A DNA stretch of 36,564 bases from Acidothermus sp. (GTDB lineage Bacteria > Actinomycetota > Actinomycetes > Acidothermales > Acidothermaceae), in assembly GCA_023512015.1 (NCBI GenBank), contig JAIMAI010000021.1:1-36564 (forward strand), read 5' to 3'. Position 1 is the first letter of the stretch; every line of letters starts with the position of its first letter. Both the position numbers and the translations under genes were made by a program. The notes under the pieces were generated by a model. That model did not search any database, was not told the DNA's origin, and was given only the letters and a program-made list of their open reading frames with translations. Shown here one piece after another: positions 1 to 7,651 of this stretch.

Positions 1-1548
1 TACCCGCTGGCCAAGCACGGCGTGCTCACCCTCAACGGCCAAAGTCAAGGCATTCTCTCCGTGCTGGTCATCGGGGCAGGTACGGATTACGCCCTGCTGC
101 TCATCAGTAGGTATCGGGAGGAGTTGCATCATCACGAGCGACGATGGCCGGCCTTGATGGCCGCGTGGCGTGGCGTCGTCCGGCCGATCGCGGCGTCCGC
201 GAGTACCGTCATTGCGGGCTTGCTGTGTCTTCTTCTGGGCGAGCTGAACTCTGATCGCAGTCTCGGTCCGGTCTGTGCCATAGGTATCGCGTGCACGGCC
301 TTGGTCATGCTGTCGGTGCTTCCCCTGCTTTTGCTGCTCGGGCGCTGGATTTTCTGGCCGCGCATTCCGCGTTTCGTGGACCGCGCCCCTGATGGCGCCA
401 CGGCGTCGGGCGGGGACGGCGACGGCGTGTCGTCCGGCTTGTGGAAGCGGATCGCCGACGTCGTCATCCGACGCTCGCGGCCGATCTGGGTGGTGAGCGG
501 CCTCGTTTTGTTCGCGCTCGCGTCGGAGACAGCGACTCTACGCGCCGACGGCCTTCCCCAGACGCAGGGCTTCACACGGGCCCCAGATGCCGTTCTCGGC
601 GAACGGATCCTCGACGCACATTTCCCGGGAGGGGCCGACGCTCCGTTGCTCGTCGTGGCGAACGCCGACCGCGCGCCCCAGGTCATGGCCGCGATTCGCA
701 CGGTTCCGGGCGTCTCTTCCGCACCAGGCTCGGTTTGTGTCGCTCCGGACTACACCAAACTTGCGTCGGGGATGGCATCGAGTCACGAAGCCGCTCGAAA
801 TTCGGCCGGCTGTGCGCCGCCGTCCGATCAAGTCGATCCGGTTGACGGCCGCACGCTTCTCCAAGTCGCTATGGCGGTTCCCTACGACAGTCCACAGGCA
901 TCGAACGTGGTGCGTGAGGTACGTCGAGCGGTGAGCGGCGTCGCGGGCGCGGACGCCTTGGTGGGCGGCCAAGCGGCGCTCACCCTCGATACGCTGGACG
1001 CCGCCGCTCACGACCGAGATGTCATCATTCCCGTCGTTCTCGTCGTGACGACCCTCATCATCGGATTGGTGCTCCGCGCCCTTCTCGCGACGCTCGTCTT
1101 GCTGGCGACCGTGGTGGTGTCGTTCACCGCTACCCTCGGAGTCTGCGCGCTCGTCTTCAACCACGTCTTCCATTTCGCCGGCGCCGATCCGGCTTTCCCG
1201 CTGTTCGCGTTCATTTTCTTAGTGGCACTCGGTGTCGATTACAACATTTTCCTGATGACCCGGGTTCGCGAGGAAATCCTCCGCGATGAGCTCACGCGGG
1301 GGATCGCACGGGGATTGGCGGCAACCGGCGGGGTCATCACCTCAGCGGGCGTCGTGCTTGCCGCGACGTTCGCCGTCCTCGGAGTCGTGCCGCTTGTCGA
1401 TCTCGTGGAGATAGGATTCGCTGTGGCGTTCGGGGTATTGCTGGATACCCTCGTCGTCCGCACTGCCTTGCTTCCCGCGCTCGTAGCCGAGCTCGGCCCA
1501 CGGGCGTGGTGGCCTACTCAGGTGCGTTGTTCACGCAGGGGAGCGTGA
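1..1548 (+). CDS. MMPL/RND family membrane transporter, 3' part (5' end outside window)
   Basis: The reading frame is open from the first base, so the start lies upstream; a GTG at 22 is internal. The protein has two RND-like repeats. The first keeps a TDYALLLISRYREE helix motif near the window edge. A soluble extracytoplasmic loop follows (about residues 170-340), then a second membrane block with GVDYNIFLMTRVREE, TGGVITSAGVV and DTLVVRTALLPAL. These are signatures of MmpL/YdfJ-type proteins, which use the proton gradient to export lipids or small hydrophobic compounds. About 515 codons are visible, against roughly 700 or more for a full member, so some 200 N-terminal residues are missing here. 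The 3' end overlaps the convergent membrane-protein gene by 31 bp. The substrate cannot be told from the sequence. Confidence 0.9.
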   Translation, partial: YPLAKHGVLTLNGQSQGILSVLVIGAGTDYALLLISRYREELHHHERRWPALMAAWRGVVRPIAASASTVIAGLLCLLLGELNSDRSLGPVCAIGIACTALVMLSVLPLLLLLGRWIFWPRIPRFVDRAPDGATASGGDGDGVSSGLWKRIADVVIRRSRPIWVVSGLVLFALASETATLRADGLPQTQGFTRAPDAVLGERILDAHFPGGADAPLLVVANADRAPQVMAAIRTVPGVSSAPGSVCVAPDYTKLASGMASSHEAARNSAGCAPPSDQVDPVDGRTLLQVAMAVPYDSPQASNVVREVRRAVSGVAGADALVGGQAALTLDTLDAAAHDRDVIIPVVLVVTTLIIGLVLRALLATLVLLATVVVSFTATLGVCALVFNHVFHFAGADPAFPLFAFIFLVALGVDYNIFLMTRVREEILRDELTRGIARGLAATGGVITSAGVVLAATFAVLGVVPLVDLVEIGFAVAFGVLLDTLVVRTALLPALVAELGPRAWWPTQVRCSRRGA

Positions 1549-2360
1549 GTGGTGCTCCTCCGTGACAAGTGATGGAGGGCCAGACTCACTCCGAGCATGG
1601 CACACTCCCACGCCAGGAGAACCTCGATACGTACCGTTCGGGTCAAGGTGATGAGGAAGACACCTGCGATACCGACCAGGTAGACCGCAGCGGATGCCCT
1701 CGCCAGGCGCCGATAGACGGCAGGCCATCGTGGTTGCAGAACCAAGAAGACGAATGCAATCACTCCGTTCAACAGGCCGAGCAGCGCCATGGCGAAAGCT
1801 TGCCAAGGCGAGTGCCGCAGCAGTCCCATCGCGACAACAGCCGAGATCGTCACGGCGATCGCGATAAGCAGGAGGGTCTGCTTTTGAGAGAGACCTGGAC
1901 CGACGTCCGAAGGTGAGGGCCTACGCCGTCCGTTCGATCCTACGGATGCTTCGCCCCGACTCTCTCTCCTGTCCTTTCTTTGTTGGATTCTTCGCATTGT
2001 CCAGTAGGCGAGCGCGAAAGAAGCTGTCGCGAAAAGCGGAAACCCGCACAGAAAGCCGATAGCTTCGCCGGGAGTACCGACCACGCTGATCGCGGTCGCT
2101 ACACCGAGAACGTACACGGCGACGATGGAGTTGAGCAGGCGCCGCTGCGGAAGCACGCTTCGCCAAGACTCCCCGAAGGGAAGGTCATACCGTAGCAGTA
2201 TCACGTAGGAGCTCACTGCGCAGACGAGGTTGGTCGGCAGCAGACCGAGCAGCCGCGATGAGACTCCGCCGTCCCGTGTCACGCTGACGAGAATGACGCC
2301 GATCCAGCTCACTGCGGTCAGGGCCGCGAGGGCCGTCAGAGTCTTTCGTTTGAGGCTCAT
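1518..2360 (-). CDS. Polytopic membrane protein of unknown function
   Basis: About 280 residues with six or seven hydrophobic segments: one near the N-terminus (KTLTALAALTAVSWIGVILV), two in the next 100 residues, then a charged cytoplasmic stretch (roughly residues 120-155, rich in R, K, E and S), then three or four more segments ending in a histidine- and arginine-rich tail. I recognise no family. The chosen start is ATG at 2360 because the first helix begins a few residues later. A GTG at 2426 would add 22 charged residues but lies within a few bases of the predicted transcription start, so a near-leaderless start there is possible. No clear Shine-Dalgarno precedes 2360. The gene converges on the MMPL gene with a 31-bp overlap. 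A strong promoter with a palindrome lies directly upstream, so expression is probably repressor-controlled. Confidence 0.7.
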   Translation of the reverse strand: MSLKRKTLTALAALTAVSWIGVILVSVTRDGGVSSRLLGLLPTNLVCAVSSYVILLRYDLPFGESWRSVLPQRRLLNSIVAVYVLGVATAISVVGTPGEAIGFLCGFPLFATASFALAYWTMRRIQQRKDRRESRGEASVGSNGRRRPSPSDVGPGLSQKQTLLLIAIAVTISAVVAMGLLRHSPWQAFAMALLGLLNGVIAFVFLVLQPRWPAVYRRLARASAAVYLVGIAGVFLITLTRTVRIEVLLAWECAMLGVSLALHHLSRRSTTHAPLREQRT

Positions 2361-2419
2361 CTTCCGCTGTCCACCGGTCGTCGACGGTCCGTCCGAGCTC
2401 CTGGCCTTTGCCCTGCAGG

Positions 2420-2435
2420 AGATCACTGGTGATCT
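2420..2435. promoter_or_regulatory. Palindromic operator overlapping the transcription start
   Basis: AGATCAC-TG-GTGATCT: two perfect 7-bp arms around a 2-bp centre, immediately downstream of the -10 box and over the predicted start site. Position and symmetry fit a dimeric repressor (GntR, TetR or MarR type). No cognate regulator gene lies in the window. Confidence 0.5.
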
Positions 2436-2437
2436 TG

Positions 2438-2466
2438 ATAGTAGGGTAGGCGGTCGAAGTTGTCAA
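2438..2466 (-). promoter_or_regulatory. Sigma70-type promoter of the membrane-protein gene
   Basis: On the minus strand TTGACA (2466-2461) is followed after exactly 17 bases by TACTAT (2443-2438). This is close to the housekeeping consensus, unusually so for a high-GC actinomycete. Predicted transcription start is about 2431. Confidence 0.7.
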
Positions 2467-2531
2467 GTGCCGACCTGCCCCACCCTGCCGCGCATCTCGG
2501 TCCGTCGACGCCTGTAGCGGCGGTGGAGCCG

Positions 2532-3224
2532 TTACGTCGTGCGCGCGAAAACAACGATGTTGTCGCGATAATGTCCGCTGGCGTGATCGAAGGATCCGCC
2601 GCAGGTGATGAGTCGGAGCTCCGGGTCCGCGGTAGGGCCGTATACGGTCGCCGTGGGAAATCGGTCTTTCTGATATTCACGCACCGCATACACGGTGAAG
2701 GTGACCTGCGTACCGTCTGCGCGGTCGACGGTAATGGAATCGCCCGGCTGAAGTGCGCCGAGTCGGAAGAAAACGCCGGGTCCGCTTCGTGCCGAATCGA
2801 CATGCCCTACTAGGATCGCCGGCCCTAGCGCGCCGGGGGCGGGACCGAGCTCGTACCAACCAACCCGGCGTACGTCGCTTGGGACCTGAATTTCACCGTC
2901 TGGTTGGATGCCGAGGGGTACGATCGGCGCGGAAACGTGGATGGCCGGAATGGAGACGTTGACCGGAGGTGGAGCCGTCGGCGTCCCACTCGACGAGGGA
3001 GACGGTGTCGAGGAGGTCGCAGAATCGTGCTGTGAGGACGAGTCATTTCCCGAATTCTGCGAGGGAGCGGGAAAGAACACCGGAGCCTGCGCAGTAGCCG
3101 CTGGAGGTTTCGGTGCCGTTTTCTGCGATGTGGCGGCGATTCCCAGGCAGCATGCTCCGGCAAGAACGGCACAGGCCGCCGTCAGCGTGAGCTGACGGCG
3201 GCCTGCAGGCAACATCGAACGCAT
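2532..3224 (-). CDS. Class F sortase (secreted/membrane-anchored transpeptidase)
   Basis: 230 residues. An N-terminal hydrophobic segment (about 11-31) anchors or exports the protein. A Ser/Thr/Pro/Ala-rich linker (32-88) would span the wall, and the sortase beta-barrel fills 89-230. The catalytic triad is visible: His141 in LVGHVDS, Cys208 in LITCGG, Arg220 in HYRDNIVVFA. Sortases cleave a C-terminal sorting signal and join the substrate to the cell wall. Class F is the form common in actinobacteria and its role is poorly defined. The start is ATG at 3224 with GTGAGGA directly upstream. Only 3 bp separate it from the stop of the CHRD-domain gene, so the two form an operon and that protein is the likely substrate. 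The divergent sigma/anti-sigma pair probably belongs to the same module. Confidence 0.88.
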   Translation of the reverse strand: MRSMLPAGRRQLTLTAACAVLAGACCLGIAATSQKTAPKPPAATAQAPVFFPAPSQNSGNDSSSQHDSATSSTPSPSSSGTPTAPPPVNVSIPAIHVSAPIVPLGIQPDGEIQVPSDVRRVGWYELGPAPGALGPAILVGHVDSARSGPGVFFRLGALQPGDSITVDRADGTQVTFTVYAVREYQKDRFPTATVYGPTADPELRLITCGGSFDHASGHYRDNIVVFARTT

Positions 3225-3227
3225 TCC

Positions 3228-4010
3228 TCACTCGGTGACGTGGCGGCGGCGCGTCGCGAATCCGAGGCCCAAGCCTCCCGCCACGACCAGCGCGGCGCCA
3301 AGTCCGATCAGGCCGACGTCTTCGAGACCGGCCGTGGAGCCCCCACCGGTGGCCGCACCACCGCTGGGAACGGTGTTCATCTGAGAGGCCACGAGCACGC
3401 CGCACAGCGCGGGGTCGGTCGCCTCAGCCGGCAGTTTGGGATCGAGGTCGCTCGGGCCGAGCACGTCGTCCCACTTCCCGTTGCCGTTGTAGTCGATGCC
3501 GTGGACGACGACCGCAGCCCGTCCGTCGCGAATTGCCTGCGCTTCGTCGGCGCTGATGGTGATGGTGCGGTCGTAGGTGAACGAAGCGCCCGTGGGCATA
3601 CGGTCAACGGCCAGCGCACTGTTGGAGCTGGTGTCGCCCGAGGTGGTGAGAGAAATTTGCGGCATGCCGTATTTCGCCATGCCATCGGTCGTGTTGATGG
3701 ACAGGTGCCCGTTGTGGTCCTTGGCATCTGCTTGGGTGGGGCATGCCGCGGCGCCCGAATCCTTGATGTGAATGTGTTGAGCGTGCGGCACTCCGTCGAG
3801 CAGGCCGGATACCGTCTCGTGGACCGTGATCGTATTACCGGTGAGGGTGACGGTAATCGACCCTGACCCCGTGACGTTATTGGTGGGTACCGGCTGCAAG
3901 TTCGCCATGAAAGTCTGACTGCCCTGTGCCTGTGCCCCCGACGTCGCGAATGGTGCGAGCGTCAGTGCGGCAACGGCGAGTGGTGTCAACGCAGCGATGC
4001 GTTTGCTCAT
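3228..4010 (-). CDS. Secreted CHRD-domain protein with C-terminal membrane/sorting tail
   Basis: 260 residues. A Sec signal peptide ends near SGAQAQG (about 29). A CHRD-type beta-sandwich domain covers about 33-205, with HAQHIHI and VVVHGIDYNGNG histidine motifs typical of the family. The C-terminus reads GGGSTAGLEDVG, then a roughly 20-residue hydrophobic helix, then RRRHVTE: the layout of a cell-wall sorting signal without a canonical LPxTG. The start is ATG at 4010 behind AAGGAGGAGCA, a strong Shine-Dalgarno. It is the first gene of the minus-strand operon with the class F sortase. CHRD domains occur in bacterial surface proteins and in animal chordin; the bacterial function is unknown. 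Surface anchoring is inferred from the tail and the neighbour. Confidence 0.85.
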   Translation of the reverse strand: MSKRIAALTPLAVAALTLAPFATSGAQAQGSQTFMANLQPVPTNNVTGSGSITVTLTGNTITVHETVSGLLDGVPHAQHIHIKDSGAAACPTQADAKDHNGHLSINTTDGMAKYGMPQISLTTSGDTSSNSALAVDRMPTGASFTYDRTITISADEAQAIRDGRAAVVVHGIDYNGNGKWDDVLGPSDLDPKLPAEATDPALCGVLVASQMNTVPSGGAATGGGSTAGLEDVGLIGLGAALVVAGGLGLGFATRRRHVTE

Positions 4011-4026
4011 TGCTCCTCCTTCGAAC

Positions 4027-4045
4027 GGTCGGTGAGCTTCCGACC
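4027..4045. promoter_or_regulatory. Inverted repeat in the divergent sigma/CHRD intergenic region
   Basis: GGTCGG-tgagctt-CCGACC, perfect 6-bp arms with a 7-bp centre, 17 bp upstream of the CHRD start codon and 68 bp from the sigma-factor start. It could be an operator or a leader hairpin. I could not identify -35/-10 elements for either direction with confidence. Confidence 0.3.
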
Positions 4046-4113
4046 GGGTATTCGCGGCGACACCACGCCTCGGTTCACTGATCCGATCAACGACGACGTG
4101 CGAACATATCGGC

Positions 4114-4752
4114 GTGACCTTCCCACCGGATCCGGAGGCACTTGAGGACGTCGAGCTCCTCAGCCGAGTACGGCGCGCCGACGAAGCGGCCCTGGCGGCT
4201 CTGTATCGGCGTTACGCTACGGCCTGTTATCGGCTGGCCTACCGCATCCTGGACGACGAACAGCTTGCTCAAGATGTGGTGCAGCAGGTATTCCTCGCTC
4301 TCTGGCAAGACCGCTCCTACGATCCTCTCCGCGGCAGTCTGGGGACCTGGCTACTGTCGATCGCGCACCACAAGTCGGTTGATTTGCTTCGCCGAGAACG
4401 GGGCCGCCGCGCACGCCTAGGAAACGATCAGGAGCTGGTGGAACTTGCCGTCAGTGACACCGCGGTCGTCGATCAGGCTTGGGAGAGTTTACGGGCCGCT
4501 CGAACGAGAGCCGCCCTGCGCCAACTCTCGCCGGAGCACCGGGAAGTTCTGCTGCTTGCCTACTACGGGGGTTACACGCAGCGGGAGATTGCCGAAATGA
4601 CCGGGCTGCCGATCGGAACGGTCAAGAGTCGAACGGTGCACGCGATGCGACGGCTCCGGGAGCTCCTGGCGTCGGAGATGCTCGATGCAGGCGAAGGCGA
4701 GAGCGCCGATGTGCCGACGAAGCCCGAGCACGGCGAGGGTGGTGACCGATGA
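4114..4752 (+). CDS. ECF RNA polymerase sigma factor, SigK-like
   Basis: 212 residues. Region 2 covers about 15-95 (ALYRRYATACYRLAYRIL, AQDVVQQVFLALW, GTWLLSIAHHKSVDLLRRERG). Region 4 covers about 135-190 (LSPEHREVLLLAYYGGYTQREIAEMTG, then GTVKSRTVHAMRRLRELL, the helix-turn-helix that reads the -35 element). There is no region 3, as expected for the extracytoplasmic-function class. The start is GTG at 4114; no Shine-Dalgarno is visible, so initiation may be leaderless. The last 4 bases overlap the start of the anti-sigma gene (ATGA), which implies translational coupling and equimolar production. It is divergent from the CHRD/sortase operon, its probable target. Confidence 0.92.
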   Translation: MTFPPDPEALEDVELLSRVRRADEAALAALYRRYATACYRLAYRILDDEQLAQDVVQQVFLALWQDRSYDPLRGSLGTWLLSIAHHKSVDLLRRERGRRARLGNDQELVELAVSDTAVVDQAWESLRAARTRAALRQLSPEHREVLLLAYYGGYTQREIAEMTGLPIGTVKSRTVHAMRRLRELLASEMLDAGEGESADVPTKPEHGEGGDR

Positions 4753-5534
4753 GTACATCGCACGAACCGTGGGAGGAGCTTGCGGCCGCGTACGCCTTGC
4801 ATGCCCTCGATCACGACGAGCTTCATCGTTTCGAGGAGCATCTCGCGGGCTGTCGTTCGTGCCGAGAATTGCTCGTCCAGTATCAATTGACCGCGGCGCA
4901 TCTGGCATCACTCGCCGACAGTTCCGAGGTGACACCGCCCGAGTGGGAAGTGATGCGCCGGCGTGTTGTCGGCGTCGGTCCGGCGCACCCCCGCCCGACG
5001 GTATCGGCTTCACCGGCCGGACGGGTACGGCGTCATCGAGGGCGTCGAGCTCGGTGGGGGCTGTCCGGTCGGCGCGTGAGCCTGCGGACCGCGCTCGTGA
5101 CGACGGCTGCGGCGGTGGCGGTCTCGGTGGGCCTGACGGTGTGGGTGGCTGGGCAGCCATCACGTCCGCAGAATCTCGCCGCTACCTGTGCAGCGCAGGC
5201 GTCCTGCCGCGTTATCACGCTACAAGGGACGGCGGGCCGCGTAGTGCTCGTGGTCGAGGGTCAAGACGTCGCGGTGGTCTCCAACGACCTCGCTCCCGTG
5301 GAGCCACGGGAGATGTACGTGCTGTGGCAGCAGCCCGAAGGCGGTGCGCCGGTGCCCCTCGTCGGTTATCGCCAGGTGGGGCCGACCGGGGTCTGGGTTC
5401 ACCTGACCGCGCCGCTGGACCGCACGAAAGCCTTGATGGTCAGCGCCGAACCGGAAGGCGGACTACCGGCGAAAGCGAGTAACGTCCTGGCGGCAGCCGA
5501 ACTGGGCACCCACTCTCCCGCGCCTTCTGCCTGA
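4749..5534 (+). CDS. Transmembrane anti-sigma factor, RskA-like with zinc-binding ASD
   Basis: 261 residues. The cytoplasmic N-terminal domain carries the ZAS motif His31-x3-Cys35-x2-Cys38 that holds the sigma factor. A basic stretch (about 90-115) precedes one transmembrane helix (about 117-138, ALVTTAAAVAVSVGLTVWVAG). The extracytoplasmic RskA-type C-terminal domain (about 150-255) includes VLWQQPEGGAPVPLVGY. In the family, regulated proteolysis of such proteins releases the sigma factor. Translation is coupled to the upstream sigma gene by a 4-bp overlap. The membrane topology places the sensing domain outside the membrane, where the sortase and CHRD protein act. Confidence 0.9.
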   Translation: MSTSHEPWEELAAAYALHALDHDELHRFEEHLAGCRSCRELLVQYQLTAAHLASLADSSEVTPPEWEVMRRRVVGVGPAHPRPTVSASPAGRVRRHRGRRARWGLSGRRVSLRTALVTTAAAVAVSVGLTVWVAGQPSRPQNLAATCAAQASCRVITLQGTAGRVVLVVEGQDVAVVSNDLAPVEPREMYVLWQQPEGGAPVPLVGYRQVGPTGVWVHLTAPLDRTKALMVSAEPEGGLPAKASNVLAAAELGTHSPAPSA

Positions 5535-5579
5535 GGATCGCCTGTTTTCGTCCGCCTGAGGAGTGAGGAACAGTTCGCC

Positions 5580-5639
5580 GTGCCTGCATAGGCACCGTGT
5601 CAGGCTCGGACGACCGTACCCGCTTCGCCGACGGTCCGA
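5580..5639. terminator. Two small hairpins between convergent genes
   Basis: The 112-bp gap between the anti-sigma gene and the ABC permease gene holds GTGCCT-gcat-AGGCAC (5580-5595, perfect) and a longer bulged stem (TCGGAC/CCGT at 5606-5617 pairing with ACGGTCCGA at 5631-5639). Neither has a T-run. They could end transcription from both sides, but the evidence is only position and symmetry. Confidence 0.3.
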
Positions 5640-5646
5640 AGCGCGA

Positions 5647-6660
5647 TTAGTGCGCCAATCGGCGTTGCAGGACGGCGTGGATCGTGATGGCGGCCGTGAT
5701 GATCGCTCCATATATGAGCTGTGAGTAGAACTCCTTCAGCCCGACCGCCACGATCCCAGCCTCTATTCCTCCGATGAGGAAGGCTCCGATGAAGGTACCC
5801 CAGACCGTGCCTCGGCCGCCGAAGACCGACGTGCCGCCGACGAAAACCGCAGCGAGGGCGGGAAGCAGGTAGCCATCTCCTTGGCCGGGGTAGAAATTGA
5901 AGACCGCGAAGCTGTTCATCGCCCCGGCCAGCGCGGCGGCGACACCGGTCAAGACGAACAGCACGATCCGGGTGCGGGTGATGGGAATACCCATGAGGGC
6001 AGCCGCTTGGCGGTTGTCTCCGATGACGTGTGCGTTGTGTCCGAGTCGGTGCCGGTACAGCAGGATCCACGTCACGATGGCGAGGACGGCGAACCACACG
6101 AATTGCATCGGGACGCCCAGCAGCCTACCCACGAGCACTTTTCCCGCTATCGTGCCGTCGGTCTCGGTCAAGGTGTAACTCTGTCCGTTGACCAGGACGA
6201 GGGTGAGGCCGCGGTAGAGGAACTGAGTGCCGATGGTCAAGACCAGGGCGGGGATGCCGAAAAGCGTCACGAAAACGCCGTTGACCAGACCGGCAAGAGC
6301 GCCGATGGCCAACGCCGTAAGTAATCCGAGGGTCACGTTGCCGGTCGCGTGTTCTACGCCGACGTAGCCGACCAATCCGAGGGCGAAGACCGCGGGAAAG
6401 GACAGATCGATGTCGCCGGCGATGATGAGCATCGTGAGAGCCAGGGCGGTCAGACCGAAATACGGCACCGTCTGGGCATAGGACACGTAAATGCGTGAGT
6501 GCAAGAACGTCTCCGGCGCCAATACGGTGAAGACCAACCAGACGATGACGAACGCCGCGGTGATGCCGAGTTGCGACGACCATGTCGTCACGAAACGCCG
6601 TACGTTGCGTCTGGCTACCGCTGTGGTCGCGGGAGGCCTTTCGTGTACGAGAGTGGTCAT
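5647..6660 (-). CDS. Sugar ABC transporter permease, RbsC/BPD_transp_2 family
   Basis: 337 residues. A cytoplasmic basic N-terminus is followed by about nine or ten transmembrane helices, with family motifs IIAGDIDLSFPAVFAL, GLVNGVFVTLFGIPALVLTIGTQFLYRGL and NRQAAALMGIP, ending in IYGAIITAAITIHAVLQRRLAH. Proteins of this family form the membrane channel for ribose-, xylose-, fructose- or autoinducer-type import, usually as a homodimer. The start codon overlaps the ATPase stop by 4 bases (ATGA). It is the last gene of the mutarotase - binding protein - ATPase - permease operon. The exact sugar is not readable from the permease. Confidence 0.92.
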   Translation of the reverse strand: MTTLVHERPPATTAVARRNVRRFVTTWSSQLGITAAFVIVWLVFTVLAPETFLHSRIYVSYAQTVPYFGLTALALTMLIIAGDIDLSFPAVFALGLVGYVGVEHATGNVTLGLLTALAIGALAGLVNGVFVTLFGIPALVLTIGTQFLYRGLTLVLVNGQSYTLTETDGTIAGKVLVGRLLGVPMQFVWFAVLAIVTWILLYRHRLGHNAHVIGDNRQAAALMGIPITRTRIVLFVLTGVAAALAGAMNSFAVFNFYPGQGDGYLLPALAAVFVGGTSVFGGRGTVWGTFIGAFLIGGIEAGIVAVGLKEFYSQLIYGAIITAAITIHAVLQRRLAH

Positions 6661-7559
6661 GCGGCACCTCCATCGTGCTCGTCTTCGTCGCGACCGTCAC
6701 GCGGGTCGCGGAAATGACCGGTCGCGGCAACCTCGCGCATGATGGCCGTGAGTTCCTCCAAGGAGTAGCGGGCGGTGGGGAAATCGCCGACGATCCGGCC
6801 TCGGTCGAGCAGGACGATGCGGTCGGCGACCGAATACACGTGGAAGATGTTATGGTCGATGAAAATCGCAGACTTCCCGGCGTCGCGGATCTCCCGGACG
6901 AAGGTCAGGCATTTCTCGGTCTCGCTCAGAGACAATCCCATGGTCGGCTCATCGAGAATGATCACATCCGCCTGGAAATGCAGGGCCCGGATAATGGCCA
7001 GACCTTGACGCTCCCCACCGGACAGGCCGGTGACCGGCGTATCGGGGGTGAGCATCGCCGAGGTGAAGCCCATCGATTCTCTCATCAGGGCTGCTGTAGT
7101 CCGCCGCATGGCACCGACGTCCAGCAACCCCCCGAAGCGCGTCATGGGTCGGCCCATGAACACGTTGCGCCACAGAGATTGTTGCTCGGCAAGGGCTCGC
7201 TCTTGGTAAACGGCCTCGATGCCGAGAGCACGGGCTTTCTGGACGGTGAGCTCGTGGATCCTGCGGCCACGGATGTAGATCTCGCCGCTGTCCGGCTGAT
7301 GGTAGCCGGTTATGATCTTTATGAGGGTCGATTTTCCTGCGCCGTTGTCACCCACCAGTCCGATGACCTCGGCGCCGTGAAGGGTCACGCTCACATCTCG
7401 AAGCGCATGGACCCCTGCGAACGACTTCGTGACGTGTCGAAGTTCGAGAACCGCCTGTCGTTCCTGATCCTCCTGCGGGTGGGATGGCCGGAGAGCGTGA
7501 AGCTCTCCGGCCATCCCCTGTTCGATTCTCCCGGGATGCGCCCTATCCATGTTCGCCAT
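6657..7559 (-). CDS. Sugar ABC transporter ATP-binding protein (single nucleotide-binding domain)
   Basis: About 300 residues with one nucleotide-binding domain: strand LELRHVTKSF, Walker A GDNGAGKST, signature LSGGERQ, Walker B VIILDEPTMGLS and the switch histidine in FIDHN. RbsA-type partners are normally double-domain; the single domain resembles FrcA-type ATPases, which would work as a homodimer with the permease. The start is uncertain: GTG 7565, ATG 7559, ATG 7550 and ATG 7514 are all in frame with no clear Shine-Dalgarno. ATG 7514 lies inside a perfect 16-bp hairpin. No start codon occurs between it and the first domain strand, so the hairpin is either coding or covers the start. The gene overlaps the permease by 4 bases. 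Confidence 0.9.
   Translation of the reverse strand: MANMDRAHPGRIEQGMAGELHALRPSHPQEDQERQAVLELRHVTKSFAGVHALRDVSVTLHGAEVIGLVGDNGAGKSTLIKIITGYHQPDSGEIYIRGRRIHELTVQKARALGIEAVYQERALAEQQSLWRNVFMGRPMTRFGGLLDVGAMRRTTAALMRESMGFTSAMLTPDTPVTGLSGGERQGLAIIRALHFQADVIILDEPTMGLSLSETEKCLTFVREIRDAGKSAIFIDHNIFHVYSVADRIVLLDRGRIVGDFPTARYSLEELTAIMREVAATGHFRDPRDGRDEDEHDGGAA
7481..7517 (-). repeat. Perfect 16-bp hairpin at the start of the ABC ATPase gene
   Basis: Arms GGGATGGCCGGAGAGC (7481-7496) and GCTCTCCGGCCATCCC (7502-7517) pair completely around a 5-base loop. There is no T-run on either strand, so it is not a typical intrinsic terminator. It lies about 135 nt after the binding-protein stop codon. It contains ATG 7514, a possible start of the ATPase, so it may stabilise the upstream message or limit ATPase translation. 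Confidence 0.65.
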
Positions 7560-7651
7560 GTTCACCCGTTCTCGTCGTCGCCGTCCTCGACCTCGCCCTC
7601 GCGAGACGGCTTGTCATCGTTGTGCTCACTATCGAATCTTCGCCCAACCGC

